This document shows, one piece after another, positions 1-8,324 of a DNA stretch of 64,000 bases (position 1 is its first letter; each line of letters opens with the position of its first letter). The notes under the pieces were generated by a model, which saw nothing but the letters and a program-made list of their open reading frames with translations, was not told the DNA's origin and ran no database searches. The DNA comes from CAVQNQ01 sp963714205 (GTDB taxonomy: Bacteria; Acidobacteriota; Terriglobia; Bryobacterales; Bryobacteraceae): contig CAVQNQ010000004.1 of assembly GCA_963714205.1 (NCBI GenBank), positions 496,001-560,000 on the forward strand, read 5' to 3'. Both the position numbers and the translations under genes were made by a program.

Positions 1-1
1 C

Positions 2-292
2 GTCGGCTCGACCTCGGCCATGGTGGAATATTGCGCCCGCAGCCAGGCGCGCGAGTTCATCGTCATGACGGAAAGCGGCATCCGCTTTTCGCTGGATCGG
101 GCGGCGCCCGGCAAGCGTTTCCACTTCGTGGCCAACGAGCAGTGCAATTGCAGCGAGTGCCCGTACATGAAGCTGAACACGCTGGAGAAGCTGCGAAACT
201 GCCTGCTGAACCTGGAACCCCGCGTGGAACTGGCCCCGGAAACCATGCGGCGGGCGCTCGAGCCGCTCGAACGCATGCTCGCGCTGCGGTAG
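2..292 (+). CDS. nadA: Quinolinate synthase A, C-terminal part (5' end outside window)
   Basis: Quinolinate synthase condenses iminoaspartate with dihydroxyacetone phosphate to quinolinate in NAD biosynthesis and needs a [4Fe-4S] cluster. The visible frame opens with VGSTSAM, a conserved NadA stretch, and later carries CNCSECPYMKLNTLEKL, which holds C-terminal cysteine ligands and the family's NTLEKL motif. The frame is open to the window edge, so only about the last 96 residues are present. It ends two bases before the moaA start, so the two may be co-transcribed although their pathways are unrelated. Confidence 0.93.
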   Translation, partial: VGSTSAMVEYCARSQAREFIVMTESGIRFSLDRAAPGKRFHFVANEQCNCSECPYMKLNTLEKLRNCLLNLEPRVELAPETMRRALEPLERMLALR

Positions 293-294
293 GT

Positions 295-1290
295 ATGCCG
301 GCCGAGCCCCTGGTCGATTCCTTCGGGCGGGTCCACGATAACCTGCGCATCAGCGTCACGGACCGCTGCAATATCCGCTGTTTCTACTGCATGCCCGAGA
401 CGCCCGTCGCGTTCGAGAAACGCAGCGAGATCCTGAGCTTCGAAGAGATCGAGCGTTTCGCGCGCATCGCCGTGGGACTGGGGATCTCGAAGGTGCGGGT
501 GACGGGCGGCGAGCCGCTGGTCCGCCGCGACCTGCCGGTGCTGATCGCGCGCCTGGCGGCGATCCCGGGCATACGCGACCTGGCGCTGACCACCAACGGC
601 GTGCTGCTCGCGGAGTTGACCGGGCCGCTCTACCAGGCCGGTCTGCGCCGCCTCAACGTGCACGTGGACACGCTCGACCGCGAACGCTTCGCGCGCATCA
701 CGCGGCGCGACGAGCTGGGCCGCGTGCTGGAGGGCCTGGAGGCGGCGCGGCTGGCCGGATTCTCCATTAAGCTTAATGCCGTGGCGGTGAAGAACCTGGT
801 GGAACCGGACATCGTGCCGCTGGCGCGGTACGCGCGCGAGCGGGGCTTCGAAGTGCGCTACATCGAATTCATGCCGCTCGACGCGCAAGGCCTGTGGGAG
901 CGCGACAAAGTGCTGCTGGCCGACGAGATTATCGAGACGCTCTCGCGCGAAATCGCGCCGCTCGAGCCGGTGCCCGATCCCGACCCGCGCGCGCCGGCTT
1001 CCGAGTACAATTACGCGGATGGCGGCGGCCGCGTGGGCTTCATCGCTTCGGTGAGCCGGCCGTTCTGCCTGAACTGCAACCGGATACGCCTGACCGCCGA
1101 CGGCAAGCTGCGCTACTGCCTGTTCGCCATCGAGGAAGACGACGTGAAAAAGCTCCTGCGCTCGGGGGCGCCGGACGAGGAGATCGCGGCCCTTGTGCGG
1201 CGCAACCTGGCGGGCAAATGGCAGGGCCACGAGATCAACTCGACGAAATTCGTCGCTCCGCCGCGGCCTATGTATTCCATCGGCGGATAG
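295..1290 (+). CDS. moaA: GTP 3',8-cyclase MoaA
   Basis: Radical-SAM enzyme that starts molybdenum cofactor synthesis by converting GTP to 3',8-cyclo-GTP. The N-terminal SAM cluster motif is CNIRCFYC (C25, C29, C32). The second cluster that binds GTP uses C258 and C261 (FCLNC) and C275 (RYCLF). The C-terminus is YSIGG, the double-glycine tail seen in active MoaA. Length is 331 residues, normal for the family. The frame is open upstream to base 31, but that part overlaps nadA and is not MoaA-like, so the ATG two bases after the nadA stop is chosen. Confidence 0.95.
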   Translation: MPAEPLVDSFGRVHDNLRISVTDRCNIRCFYCMPETPVAFEKRSEILSFEEIERFARIAVGLGISKVRVTGGEPLVRRDLPVLIARLAAIPGIRDLALTTNGVLLAELTGPLYQAGLRRLNVHVDTLDRERFARITRRDELGRVLEGLEAARLAGFSIKLNAVAVKNLVEPDIVPLARYARERGFEVRYIEFMPLDAQGLWERDKVLLADEIIETLSREIAPLEPVPDPDPRAPASEYNYADGGGRVGFIASVSRPFCLNCNRIRLTADGKLRYCLFAIEEDDVKKLLRSGAPDEEIAALVRRNLAGKWQGHEINSTKFVAPPRPMYSIGG

Positions 1291-1296
1291 CCCGGC

Positions 1297-1578
1297 TCAT
1301 CCCCCGGATCGGCGCGACGCCCCGCCGCCCAGCCCGCCCAGATCGATGATTACCGCGATCAGAAGCCATAGCAGATTGATGCCCGCCGTAGGCATGTGGC
1401 TGTTCAATTCCCAGGCGTAGACGATGGTGGTGAGCGGCAGGAAAATGAAGCCCACGAGAGGTAGCAGCAGGCCCCCGTGGAAGGCGCGTTGCAGGTAGGT
1501 CGAAAAGAACCACATCAGCACGAGCATGATGCGGGGAAACAGCAGCACGAAAAACAGCAGGAAGCACGGCACATCCAC
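1297..1578 (-). CDS. Small membrane protein, hypothetical
   Basis: A 93-residue protein that is mostly hydrophobic, with about three predicted membrane segments (around residues 5-27, 35-55 and 68-82) and a Gly/Arg-rich tail. I do not recognise a family. The best start is a GTG at 1578; there is no ATG in frame upstream. It follows the ABC exporter gene on the same strand after about 50 bases, so it is probably the last gene of that run. It converges with moaA with only six bases between stop codons. Confidence 0.45.
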   Translation of the reverse strand: MDVPCFLLFFVLLFPRIMLVLMWFFSTYLQRAFHGGLLLPLVGFIFLPLTTIVYAWELNSHMPTAGINLLWLLIAVIIDLGGLGGGASRRSGG

Positions 1579-1628
1579 AAACTTACCATCTTCGCGCGCG
1601 AACCGAAGGCGGCCGCCGCGGCCGGGGG

Positions 1629-3362
1629 TTAGATCGCTTCCAGTTCTTCCTCAAGCATCTGTTTCCGGCTGAGATCGGCGTAGTAGCCGCCGCGCCCGAT
1701 CAGTTCAGCATGGGTGCCTTGCTCGGCGATGCGGCCTTTCTCCAGCACCACGATGGTATCGGCCTGGCGCACCGTGGAAACGCGGTGGGAAATCAGAATT
1801 ACGGTGCGGCCGTGCATGATGGAGGCCAGTTGTGTGAGGATTCGCTCTTCGGTCAGGGTATCGACGCTCGAGAGCGCGTCGTCCAGGATCAAAATGCGCG
1901 GATTGCGTAAAATGGCGCGGGCGATGGCAGTGCGCTGCTTCTGACCGCCGGAGAGCGTGATGCCGCGCTCGCCCACCAGGGTCTGGTAGCCGTCCGGGAA
2001 GCCTTCGATATCGGCGGCCAGGCCGGCGATTTCGGCGGCACGGCGGATCTCCTCGTGGCTGGCCGATTCCACGCCGAACGCGATATTCCGGGCAATGGTG
2101 GCGCTGAACAGGAAAGTCTCCTGCGGGACGAAGCCGATGTGCCGGCGCAGCTCTTGGGGATCGTACCGGCGCACGTCGATGCCATCCACCAGCACCGCGC
2201 CGGCGGTGGGATCTATCAGCCGTGGGACCAGGCTGGCCAGGGTGCTCTTGCCCGAGCCGGTATGGCCGACCACCGATATGGTCGCTCCGGCGGGAATGCA
2301 CAGATCGATGCCATCGAGCGCGCGCCCGTTCTCGTAATCCATGGCCACGCCGCGGAATTGGATCTCGCCCCGCACGGCGCCCATGGGCACCGGGGCCGGT
2401 GGTGCGGCAACGGTGGGCGTCTCATCCAGGATCTGGTTGATGCGGCTGAGCGACGCGCCGCCGCGCTGCATCAGGTTCACCACCCAGCCCAGCGCGATCA
2501 TGGGCCACACCAGCGTACCCATGTAGGTGTTGAACATGACGAAGCTGCCGATGGTGATGCGCCCGCGCAGCACGTCGCGCCCGCCGGTCCACAGCACGAC
2601 CAGAAAGGTGAAGCCGATCAGCGCCTCGAGCAGCGGCTGGAACAGGCCCTGAATGCGAACCAGCTTGATGTTCTGCGCGATGTACTGGCGGTTCAGCTCC
2701 TCGAAGCGACGCATCTCGGCGCGCTCCTGCACGAAGGCGCGGATCATGCGAACGCCCGCGAGGTTCTCCTGCACGCGGCTGGAGATATCCGAGAACATGG
2801 CCTGGATCTTCTCGAAGCGCTCGTGGATGACGCGGCCGAACACGATCACCGCCACGCTCACGGCCGGCGCGGGCAGAATGGCATAGAGCGCCAGGCGCCA
2901 ATCGGCTTGCAGCATCACGGCCATGGCCAGGGCGAAAGTGAGACTGGTTTCGAACCAGTACATCACGCCGGGGCCGAGCATCATGCGCACGGCATTGAGA
3001 TCGTTGGTGGCGCGCGCCATGATGTCGCCGGTGCGCGTGCGGCCGTAATAATCGGGCGAGAGGCTCACCAGGTGCCGGAACAGGTCGTTCCGCAGGTCGT
3101 ATTCGATATCGCGCGAGATGCCGATGATGATCACGCGCATCCAGAACTGGAAAAGGCCCTTGAGCGCCGACAAGCCGATCAGGATGGCCACGTAGCGAAG
3201 GAACAGGTGCCCGCCGCCGCGCAACCCGTCCACCGCGCGGCCGATCATGAGGGGTTGGCCCACCTGGGCAAGGTCCTTCACCACCAGGCAGACGCCGCCG
3301 AGGGACAAGCCCCAGCGATAGCGCCACAGGTACTTGCGAATGGTGGCGAAAGATCTCCACAT
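1629..3362 (-). CDS. ABC exporter half-transporter (MdlA/YheI-like), membrane domain fused to ATPase
   Basis: A 577-residue exporter with a six-helix membrane domain (about residues 1-310) and an ATPase domain. Walker A is GHTGSGKST (residues 366-374), the signature is LSGGQKQR, and Walker B reads ILILDDALSSVD. The residue after the Walker B aspartate is Asp, not the catalytic Glu. Asp here is typical of the degenerate half of heterodimeric exporters such as the MdlA and YheI types. No matching partner half lies next to it; only three bases separate it from the upstream DUF218 gene. Substrate unknown; lipid or drug export is the usual role of the family. Confidence 0.85.
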   Translation of the reverse strand: MWRSFATIRKYLWRYRWGLSLGGVCLVVKDLAQVGQPLMIGRAVDGLRGGGHLFLRYVAILIGLSALKGLFQFWMRVIIIGISRDIEYDLRNDLFRHLVSLSPDYYGRTRTGDIMARATNDLNAVRMMLGPGVMYWFETSLTFALAMAVMLQADWRLALYAILPAPAVSVAVIVFGRVIHERFEKIQAMFSDISSRVQENLAGVRMIRAFVQERAEMRRFEELNRQYIAQNIKLVRIQGLFQPLLEALIGFTFLVVLWTGGRDVLRGRITIGSFVMFNTYMGTLVWPMIALGWVVNLMQRGGASLSRINQILDETPTVAAPPAPVPMGAVRGEIQFRGVAMDYENGRALDGIDLCIPAGATISVVGHTGSGKSTLASLVPRLIDPTAGAVLVDGIDVRRYDPQELRRHIGFVPQETFLFSATIARNIAFGVESASHEEIRRAAEIAGLAADIEGFPDGYQTLVGERGITLSGGQKQRTAIARAILRNPRILILDDALSSVDTLTEERILTQLASIMHGRTVILISHRVSTVRQADTIVVLEKGRIAEQGTHAELIGRGGYYADLSRKQMLEEELEAI

Positions 3363-3365
3363 GGC

Positions 3366-3977
3366 TCACATCCCCAGGGCAGTGGCGAAGGTCTTCAACC
3401 ACTCCGTGAAGACGATCTTCTGGCCCTGGCGCGTGCGCCACCAGGAATCGGCGCGGAAGAACTCGTCGGGCGCGGCCACCACGCGAATGGCGGGAGCGGC
3501 CGGCAGGGCATGCGCGAGGGCGGCATAGACGCGCCGGGCGCGCGCCGTGTGATAATCGCTGGTCACCAGCAGAATGCTGCGCACGCCTCGGCGGCGCAAC
3601 TCGAGGAACACAGCGGCGGCTTCTTCCCGGGTGGAGAGCGCCTCGTTGGGTAAGGGGATGAACCAGACCGCCGGATAACCCTTGCGGGCGATGTAGGCGA
3701 TCGCCAGATCGCTCTCATGCGTGCCGTACATGCCGGCAGGGCCGCTCACCAGGGCCGCGGGCACATAGCCGGCGCGCACCAGTTCAGCGGCTTTCTCGAT
3801 GCGGTGCCCGTAGAAATCGCCCGCCAGCACCACGGCCAGATCGGCCTTGGCCGGACCATCGTTGTGGATCAGCAGGTAGCCCAGCCAGGGAAGCCAGAGC
3901 GGATGCGCCAGAGCGGCTACCAGAGCGAGTGCCGCCACGGCCGAGACCAGCTTCAGTGCGGAAGGGCGATGAAGCAC
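3366..3977 (-). CDS. DUF218 / ElyC-SanA-YdcF family envelope protein
   Basis: A 203-residue protein with one N-terminal membrane segment (about residues 8-30) followed by a DUF218 domain (LAVVLAGD near residue 46, then ALVSGPAG, and ILLVTSDYHTARAR further on). Family members such as ElyC and SanA act in cell-envelope or undecaprenyl-phosphate metabolism in Escherichia coli; the chemistry is not settled. The start is a GTG. It sits three bases upstream of the ABC exporter and three bases downstream of a small membrane-protein gene, so it belongs to the same transcription unit. Confidence 0.78.
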   Translation of the reverse strand: MLHRPSALKLVSAVAALALVAALAHPLWLPWLGYLLIHNDGPAKADLAVVLAGDFYGHRIEKAAELVRAGYVPAALVSGPAGMYGTHESDLAIAYIARKGYPAVWFIPLPNEALSTREEAAAVFLELRRRGVRSILLVTSDYHTARARRVYAALAHALPAAPAIRVVAAPDEFFRADSWWRTRQGQKIVFTEWLKTFATALGM

Positions 3978-3980
3978 GGA

Positions 3981-4544
3981 CTACTTCTCGTCCGTGGAGT
4001 TCTTCTGGTCGAGGTTTCCGACCGTTTTAAGCCGCTGGTAGAGGCGCTCGACCTCGGCCTCGTCTTCGGGGCGCAGGATGCGATATCGCGGCGGCGTGGC
4101 CACGGTCTTGCGCTCGGCGGGAGCCAGCAATTCTCCCCAATACTGCCGGTAGGGAATGCCGTCGATCAGAGCGTCGCGGGATTGGCGGCGCAGATTGCGC
4201 AGCAGGCTGTTGCAGGAATCCAGGTCGCCCGGGTAAATCAGCAGCAGCCGGGAATCATCGAACAGCGTAATCCGCACGACCAGCGGCGAAATCCAACAGG
4301 TGCGGTCCACGCGGCGAATATCCATCCAGGGGACAATGCGCCGGCCGATCGCGACATAACCCTCGTAGACCTCCACAGCCGGCCGGAAGGCCATAACAAA
4401 CAGGAGCCCCGCGGTCAATAAAAATAGGGCCGAGGGGATCAGCGCCAGCGGGAACGTGATCGCATACCATCCCGAAAGCCCACCGAGAATGGCGGCGCTG
4501 ACGCCAAACCATAGATAGTGTCGCGCCGGGAGATAGCGAGTCAT
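3981..4544 (-). CDS. Membrane protein with PH-like cytoplasmic part, hypothetical
   Basis: A 187-residue protein: two membrane helices near the N-terminus (about residues 10-55) and then a soluble part beginning VEVYEGYVAIGRRIVPWMDI, which resembles small bacterial PH-like membrane proteins. The C-terminal 50 residues are charged. The frame is open upstream to 4781, but that stretch is Arg/Pro/Gly-rich low-quality translation, so the ATG encoding MTRYLPARHY is chosen. Function unknown. It lies in the run pgsA-like, this gene, DUF218 and ABC exporter, which hints at an envelope role. Confidence 0.6.
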   Translation of the reverse strand: MTRYLPARHYLWFGVSAAILGGLSGWYAITFPLALIPSALFLLTAGLLFVMAFRPAVEVYEGYVAIGRRIVPWMDIRRVDRTCWISPLVVRITLFDDSRLLLIYPGDLDSCNSLLRNLRRQSRDALIDGIPYRQYWGELLAPAERKTVATPPRYRILRPEDEAEVERLYQRLKTVGNLDQKNSTDEK

Positions 4545-4623
4545 AATCACCGCGCCTACGTTTAGACTACTCCCCTGCGCAAGGCCCGTCAATCCGTAGG
4601 ATGGCCTCGAGCCGGCGCGCGGG

Positions 4624-5187
4624 TTACGCGCACCGCTTCGCCCTGAGCCGCAGTGCCTGGGCTCCGCGCCAGGCATAGTCCAGCCCGCTCCAGACGGTGA
4701 AGGCCGCGCACGGCCAAAGCATGATGAATGATAGCGTCTTCCCGGGCGCGATCCCCACGGCATCGCGGAAGAGCCAAGCACTCACCGTGCCAATCTGAAC
4801 GCAAGTGGACACCTTTCCCCATATGCTGGGAGGGAACTTCCGTATGGGGGTCAGAAGCACCAGCAGCACCACACCGAGGAGAATGAAGAGATCGCGCCCA
4901 AAAACCACCGCGACCAGCCACCACGGCACCGAGTGGGCGGCAGCCAGGGCCAGAAAAGTACCGCTTAAGAGACACTTGTCCGCAATCGGATCGAGGTAAG
5001 CACCCGCTTGAGTGGCGGTTGCCAGGCGGCGGGCGGCGGCGCCATCCAGATAATCGGTGAAAGCGGCTAGGGCGAACAGTACGAACGCCGTGACGGGACG
5101 GCCTCCCAACACGGCCTGCATCACGAATGGCGCCAGCGCCAATCGTACGAGCGTGAACAGGTTGGGCAGGTTGATCCAGGGCGGCAT
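4624..5187 (-). CDS. pgsA: CDP-alcohol phosphatidyltransferase (PgsA-type)
   Basis: Integral membrane enzyme that transfers a phosphatidyl group from CDP-diacylglycerol to an alcohol, most likely glycerol 3-phosphate, in phospholipid synthesis. The full catalytic signature is present: D45-x2-D48-G49-x2-A52-R53-x8-G62-x3-D66-x3-D70. About five to six hydrophobic segments fill the 187 residues. The start MPPWINLPNLFTLVR is the usual N-terminus; the frame's upstream extension is not conserved-looking. The PgsA assignment over other CDP-alcohol transferases rests on size and the NLPNLFTLVR start. CdsA, which makes its substrate, is encoded at about 12.4 kb. Confidence 0.8.
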   Translation of the reverse strand: MPPWINLPNLFTLVRLALAPFVMQAVLGGRPVTAFVLFALAAFTDYLDGAAARRLATATQAGAYLDPIADKCLLSGTFLALAAAHSVPWWLVAVVFGRDLFILLGVVLLVLLTPIRKFPPSIWGKVSTCVQIGTVSAWLFRDAVGIAPGKTLSFIMLWPCAAFTVWSGLDYAWRGAQALRLRAKRCA

Positions 5188-5228
5188 CTCAAATGAGTGT
5201 AGCGCCGCCGGCCCCCGCGCAAAGCACG

Positions 5229-5804
5229 CTAACCGTTGACCCTTTTCAACAACCATGCCATATTCCGGCCCAGGACCCGCATGGTCGCGATGCCTTCCTC
5301 ATCTTTCTCCACCTCGCCGATCTCGCGGCCGATCCCGATATTCCAGTACGACGAGCCGGGAATAATCATCTCGCTGATGAGGAAGAAGTGGTTCAACGAG
5401 TCGAATGCGTGGATGGCTCCCGCGCGGCGCACGGCCACCACCGCCGCCCCGACCTTGCGCCGCAGGAGGCTGCCGTTGGCCCTCGCCACCAGGCAGGCGC
5501 GATCGATGAGCGCTTTGATGGGCGGAGCCATGTCGGCCACATAAACGGGCGAACCGAGCAGGATGCCATCGGCTTCGATCATCTTATCGATGTAGGAGTT
5601 GCCCATATCACCGGTCTGCGAACAGTGGCGATCCTGCCGCACGGAGCATTTCCGGCAGGCCAGACAACCGTGGATCTCAATGCCGCTCATCTCCACCAGT
5701 TCGGTTTCGATGCCTTCCTTCTGCAACTCGCCGAGCACATGGCCGAGCAGGATGGCGGTGTTCCCGCCTCTGCGGGAGCTGCCGTTGAATGCCACGACTT
5801 TCAT
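5229..5804 (-). CDS. Iron-sulfur flavoprotein / NADPH-dependent FMN reductase family
   Basis: A 191-residue flavodoxin-like protein. The FMN phosphate loop is FNGSSRRGGNT (residues 6-16). Residues 47-61 contain C-x2-C-x2-C-x7-C (C47, C50, C53, C61), the compact cysteine motif of iron-sulfur flavoproteins, and LLGSPVYVADM follows as a second flavin-contact region. Such proteins pass electrons between ferredoxin-like partners and small oxidants; the physiological partner is not evident here. The start ATG overlaps the stop of the upstream NUDIX gene (ATGA), so the two are probably translated together. Confidence 0.85.
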   Translation of the reverse strand: MKVVAFNGSSRRGGNTAILLGHVLGELQKEGIETELVEMSGIEIHGCLACRKCSVRQDRHCSQTGDMGNSYIDKMIEADGILLGSPVYVADMAPPIKALIDRACLVARANGSLLRRKVGAAVVAVRRAGAIHAFDSLNHFFLISEMIIPGSSYWNIGIGREIGEVEKDEEGIATMRVLGRNMAWLLKRVNG

Positions 5805-6595
5805 AAGGATTCCGAAACTCCTATTTTCGCATCCGAGGACTGGATCAGGTGTTCCTCTAACCTGTGGCCCGTCACCCGGATGAAATCCGGCTGGACTTCG
5901 ATACGGCTGACCGCGGGCACCAGGCAGCCGTCGAGCGAGAAGCGCTCCAGAACTTCGCCGACGGGAATCGGGCCGTTCACCGTGGCCGACGCCGCGGACC
6001 ATCCGGATTCGAGCTTCAGGCCGCGCGAGAGCAAAAACTCGAGTATCCGGCAGGCCACGGCGAACCCGGCCTTCTCGGGGGGCCGCTCGCGGGGACAAAG
6101 GCCGAGCCACTCGACCAGAACCCGGTAGGTGAAGCCCCACAGGGGAGCGCCCGCCAGGTCGATGGCAGGAAACAGCATACCTGCTGGCAGGCGCGGAACG
6201 GGGCGGAGGCGATGCCGGGCGGGATCGCGGAGCAGGCTGAGAGGAATCCAGAGGGCCTCGGCGGCCTCCTCGGGCGCTAGGATAGTGGCGGGCTGGCTTT
6301 CGATGCGAAAGACGAAGGGCGCCACTTGGATGAAGCGTCCGCGGACGCGGCCGGCCACAGCCACCGGAAGCGCAGCCGCCAGGTGCGCCGGGGTGAGCCG
6401 AATGCCGCATTCTTCCTCGAGCTCGCGCAAGGCGGTATCCAGCAGGCCGGCATCCGAAGTCTCGCGCCGGCCACCGGGAAAGGACCAATGGCCCGACCAG
6501 GAGTCGTTCTCCCGCTCGGTCCGGCGCATGAGCAGCGCGGACTCCTCGGGATGGGATGCGTGTACGATAGCGACCGCCGCCTCGGGTTCCCTCAT
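5801..6595 (-). CDS. NUDIX hydrolase, CoA-pyrophosphatase-like, with C-terminal extension
   Basis: A 264-residue protein with a NUDIX box reading FPGGRRETSDAGLLDTALRE followed by LEEECGI, the form typical of the CoA/acyl-CoA diphosphatase subgroup. The catalytic glutamates of REL-EE are present. The NUDIX fold occupies about residues 1-180; the remaining 80 residues, of unknown role, make it longer than usual CoA diphosphatases. The ATG at 6595 is preferred over the in-frame GTG at 6616 because a GGAG lies just upstream. It is followed with a four-base overlap by the iron-sulfur flavoprotein. Confidence 0.8.
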   Translation of the reverse strand: MREPEAAVAIVHASHPEESALLMRRTERENDSWSGHWSFPGGRRETSDAGLLDTALRELEEECGIRLTPAHLAAALPVAVAGRVRGRFIQVAPFVFRIESQPATILAPEEAAEALWIPLSLLRDPARHRLRPVPRLPAGMLFPAIDLAGAPLWGFTYRVLVEWLGLCPRERPPEKAGFAVACRILEFLLSRGLKLESGWSAASATVNGPIPVGEVLERFSLDGCLVPAVSRIEVQPDFIRVTGHRLEEHLIQSSDAKIGVSESL

Positions 6596-6655
6596 CTCTA
6601 CTCCATGATCTAACACGGAGGACTACGAATTCGCGACCCTCGCGAAGATAACGGT

Positions 6656-6661
6656 TATAAT
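6656..6661 (+). promoter_or_regulatory. Possible -10 element of the small Lys-rich gene
   Basis: TATAAT matches the -10 consensus exactly and lies 28 bases before the GTG of the 18-residue ORF. No good -35 hexamer is seen at the expected distance; TTCGCG is the nearest. Treat as a candidate only. Confidence 0.35.
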
Positions 6662-6683
6662 CGCAGGATAAGGGAGGATTTCC

Positions 6684-6740
6684 GTGGCCAAGGACAAAAG
6701 TCCCAAGAAGGAAACCAAGAAACCTAAGAAGAGTAAGTAA
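6684..6740 (+). CDS. Lys-rich 18-residue peptide
   Basis: A GTG-started ORF encoding MAKDKSPKKETKKPKKSK, half of which is lysine. It has an excellent ribosome binding site, AGGGAGGA (6671-6678), five bases before the GTG, and a consensus TATAAT further upstream. That combination is rare by chance and argues for real translation. No membrane segment or cysteine is present; a highly basic peptide could bind nucleic acid or ribosomes, but that is only inference. It lies alone between the divergent NUDIX operon and thiC. From memory, similarly short Lys/Pro-rich peptides are annotated in other soil bacteria, though I cannot verify homology here. Confidence 0.6.
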   Translation: MAKDKSPKKETKKPKKSK

Positions 6741-6802
6741 CCACGGGCCTGAGCGCGCACGCCTTCGGGCAGAGCCGCTCGGCCTGTTTCCATCCGGCGC
6801 TT

Positions 6803-6841
6803 GCGGGGTGCGACGAGTCATGTACGGCCGTACGCCCCCGC
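6803..6841 (+). promoter_or_regulatory. Hairpin in thiC leader
   Basis: GCGGGG at 6803-6808 can pair with CCCCGC at 6836-6841, enclosing the perfect palindrome GTACGGCCGTAC (6822-6833). The structure ends 20 bases before the thiC start. It does not carry the CTGAGA and ACCTGATCTGG boxes of a TPP riboswitch. It may act as a local regulator or be incidental. Confidence 0.35.
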
Positions 6842-6860
6842 ACGCGGCCACAGGAGCCAT

Positions 6861-8240
6861 ATGCGAACAGACTGGGTAGCCGAACGTAAAAACGACAAGA
6901 TTCGCACGCAAATGCACTATGCCCGGCAGGGCATCATGACCGGGGAGATGTTGCACGTCGCCCGCCGCGAGAAGCTCGCGCCCGAGCTGGTCCGCGCCGA
7001 AGTGGCCCGCGGCCGCATGATTATTCCGGCGAACGTCAACCATCTGAATGTCGAACCGATGTGTATCGGCGTCGCTGGCACGTGCAAGATCAACGCCAAC
7101 ATCGGGAACTCCTCGGTCACTTCGGACGCCACGGGCGAGCTCGAGAAGCTCCAGGATTCCATCAAATACGGCGCGGACACGGTCATGGATCTCTCGACCG
7201 GAGGCGATATTCCGGGAATCCGCCAGGCCATCATCTCGGCTTCTCCGGTGCCCATCGGCACGGTGCCGATCTATGAAGCGCTCTCGCGCGTGCGGCGGAT
7301 CGAGGACCTCAGCGCGCCGCTGATGCTCGAGGTAATCGAAGAACAGGCCGAGCAGGGCGTCGACTACATGACCATCCACGCCGGCGTCCTGGTGCAGCAC
7401 ATTCCGCTGACCACGCGGCGCATCACGGGCATCGTCAGCCGGGGCGGGTCGATTCTGGCGGAGTGGATGGTGAAAAACCATCGCCAGAACATGCTCTATG
7501 AGTGCTTCGAGGACATCTGCAAGATCTTTCAGAAATACGACGTGAGCTTTTCCCTGGGAGACGGCTTGCGGCCGGGCTGCCTGGCGGATGCCAGCGACGA
7601 GGCGCAATTCGCCGAGCTCAAAACGCTGGGAGAGCTGACCCGCAAAGCCTGGCAGTATGACGTTCAAGTGATGATTGAAGGCCCAGGGCACATCCCTATG
7701 GACCAGATCGAGATGCAGGTCCAGAAGGAAAACGAGATGTGCGATGAGGCCCCGTTTTATACGCTAGGGCCTTTGGTGACGGATGTCGCGCCGGGCTACG
7801 ACCACATCACTTCGGCCATTGGCGCGGCGATGATCGGCTGGTACGGCGCCTCGATGCTGTGCTATGTGACCCCCAAGGAGCACCTGGGGCTGCCGGACCG
7901 CGACGACGTAAAGGCCGGTATTATCGCGTACAAGATCGCGGCGCACGCCGCCGACATAGCGCGCCAGCGGCCGGGCGCGCGCGACCGCGACGACGAGCTT
8001 TCCCGCGCGCGCTACAAGTTCGACTGGAACCGCCAGTTCGAGCTTTCGCTCGATCCGGAGACGGCTCGCGCCATGCACGATGAGACGCTTCCGGACGAAG
8101 GGTTCAAGGACGCGCACTTCTGCTCCATGTGCGGACCGAAATTCTGCTCCATGAACATTTCGGCCAAAGTCGAGAATTTCACGGCCGAGGAAGCCGCCGA
8201 AGTGGCCGAAGGCCTAGTAGAGATCTCCGGGGACGATTGA
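6861..8240 (+). CDS. thiC: Phosphomethylpyrimidine synthase ThiC
   Basis: Radical-SAM enzyme that rearranges aminoimidazole ribotide to hydroxymethylpyrimidine phosphate for thiamine. The C-terminal cluster motif is CSMCGPKFC (C421, C424, C429). Other family blocks are seen: NVNHLNVEPMCIG, GADTVMDLSTGG, MIEGPGHIPMDQIE and LGPLVTDVAPGYDHITSAIG. At 459 residues it is the short form, lacking the N-terminal extension of the 630-residue Escherichia coli enzyme. The ATG at 6861 follows CAGGAG with good spacing; the frame extends to 6801, but that part covers the leader hairpin. Confidence 0.96.
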   Translation: MRTDWVAERKNDKIRTQMHYARQGIMTGEMLHVARREKLAPELVRAEVARGRMIIPANVNHLNVEPMCIGVAGTCKINANIGNSSVTSDATGELEKLQDSIKYGADTVMDLSTGGDIPGIRQAIISASPVPIGTVPIYEALSRVRRIEDLSAPLMLEVIEEQAEQGVDYMTIHAGVLVQHIPLTTRRITGIVSRGGSILAEWMVKNHRQNMLYECFEDICKIFQKYDVSFSLGDGLRPGCLADASDEAQFAELKTLGELTRKAWQYDVQVMIEGPGHIPMDQIEMQVQKENEMCDEAPFYTLGPLVTDVAPGYDHITSAIGAAMIGWYGASMLCYVTPKEHLGLPDRDDVKAGIIAYKIAAHAADIARQRPGARDRDDELSRARYKFDWNRQFELSLDPETARAMHDETLPDEGFKDAHFCSMCGPKFCSMNISAKVENFTAEEAAEVAEGLVEISGDD

Positions 8241-8324
8241 AAGGCGACTGGAACGCGGTTCGGGCCAGGATTTCGCTAACTTTGGAGCGGAAATTGCATT
8301 CCTCTGCAGTCCAGGAGGAAACGC

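Noticed and set aside
2055..3653. 532-codon plus-strand ORF opposite the ABC exporter
   Set aside because: It is the antisense shadow of the intact exporter; composition is His/Gln/Arg-rich with no recognisable motif, typical of GC-rich antisense frames.
6741..6860. TPP riboswitch upstream of thiC
   Set aside because: The CTGAGA and ACCTGATCTGG-type boxes are absent; only a GC-rich hairpin is present.
5229..7691. 820-codon minus-strand frame
   Set aside because: Only its last 191 codons (iron-sulfur flavoprotein) are real; the rest is antisense to thiC and out of frame with the NUDIX gene.
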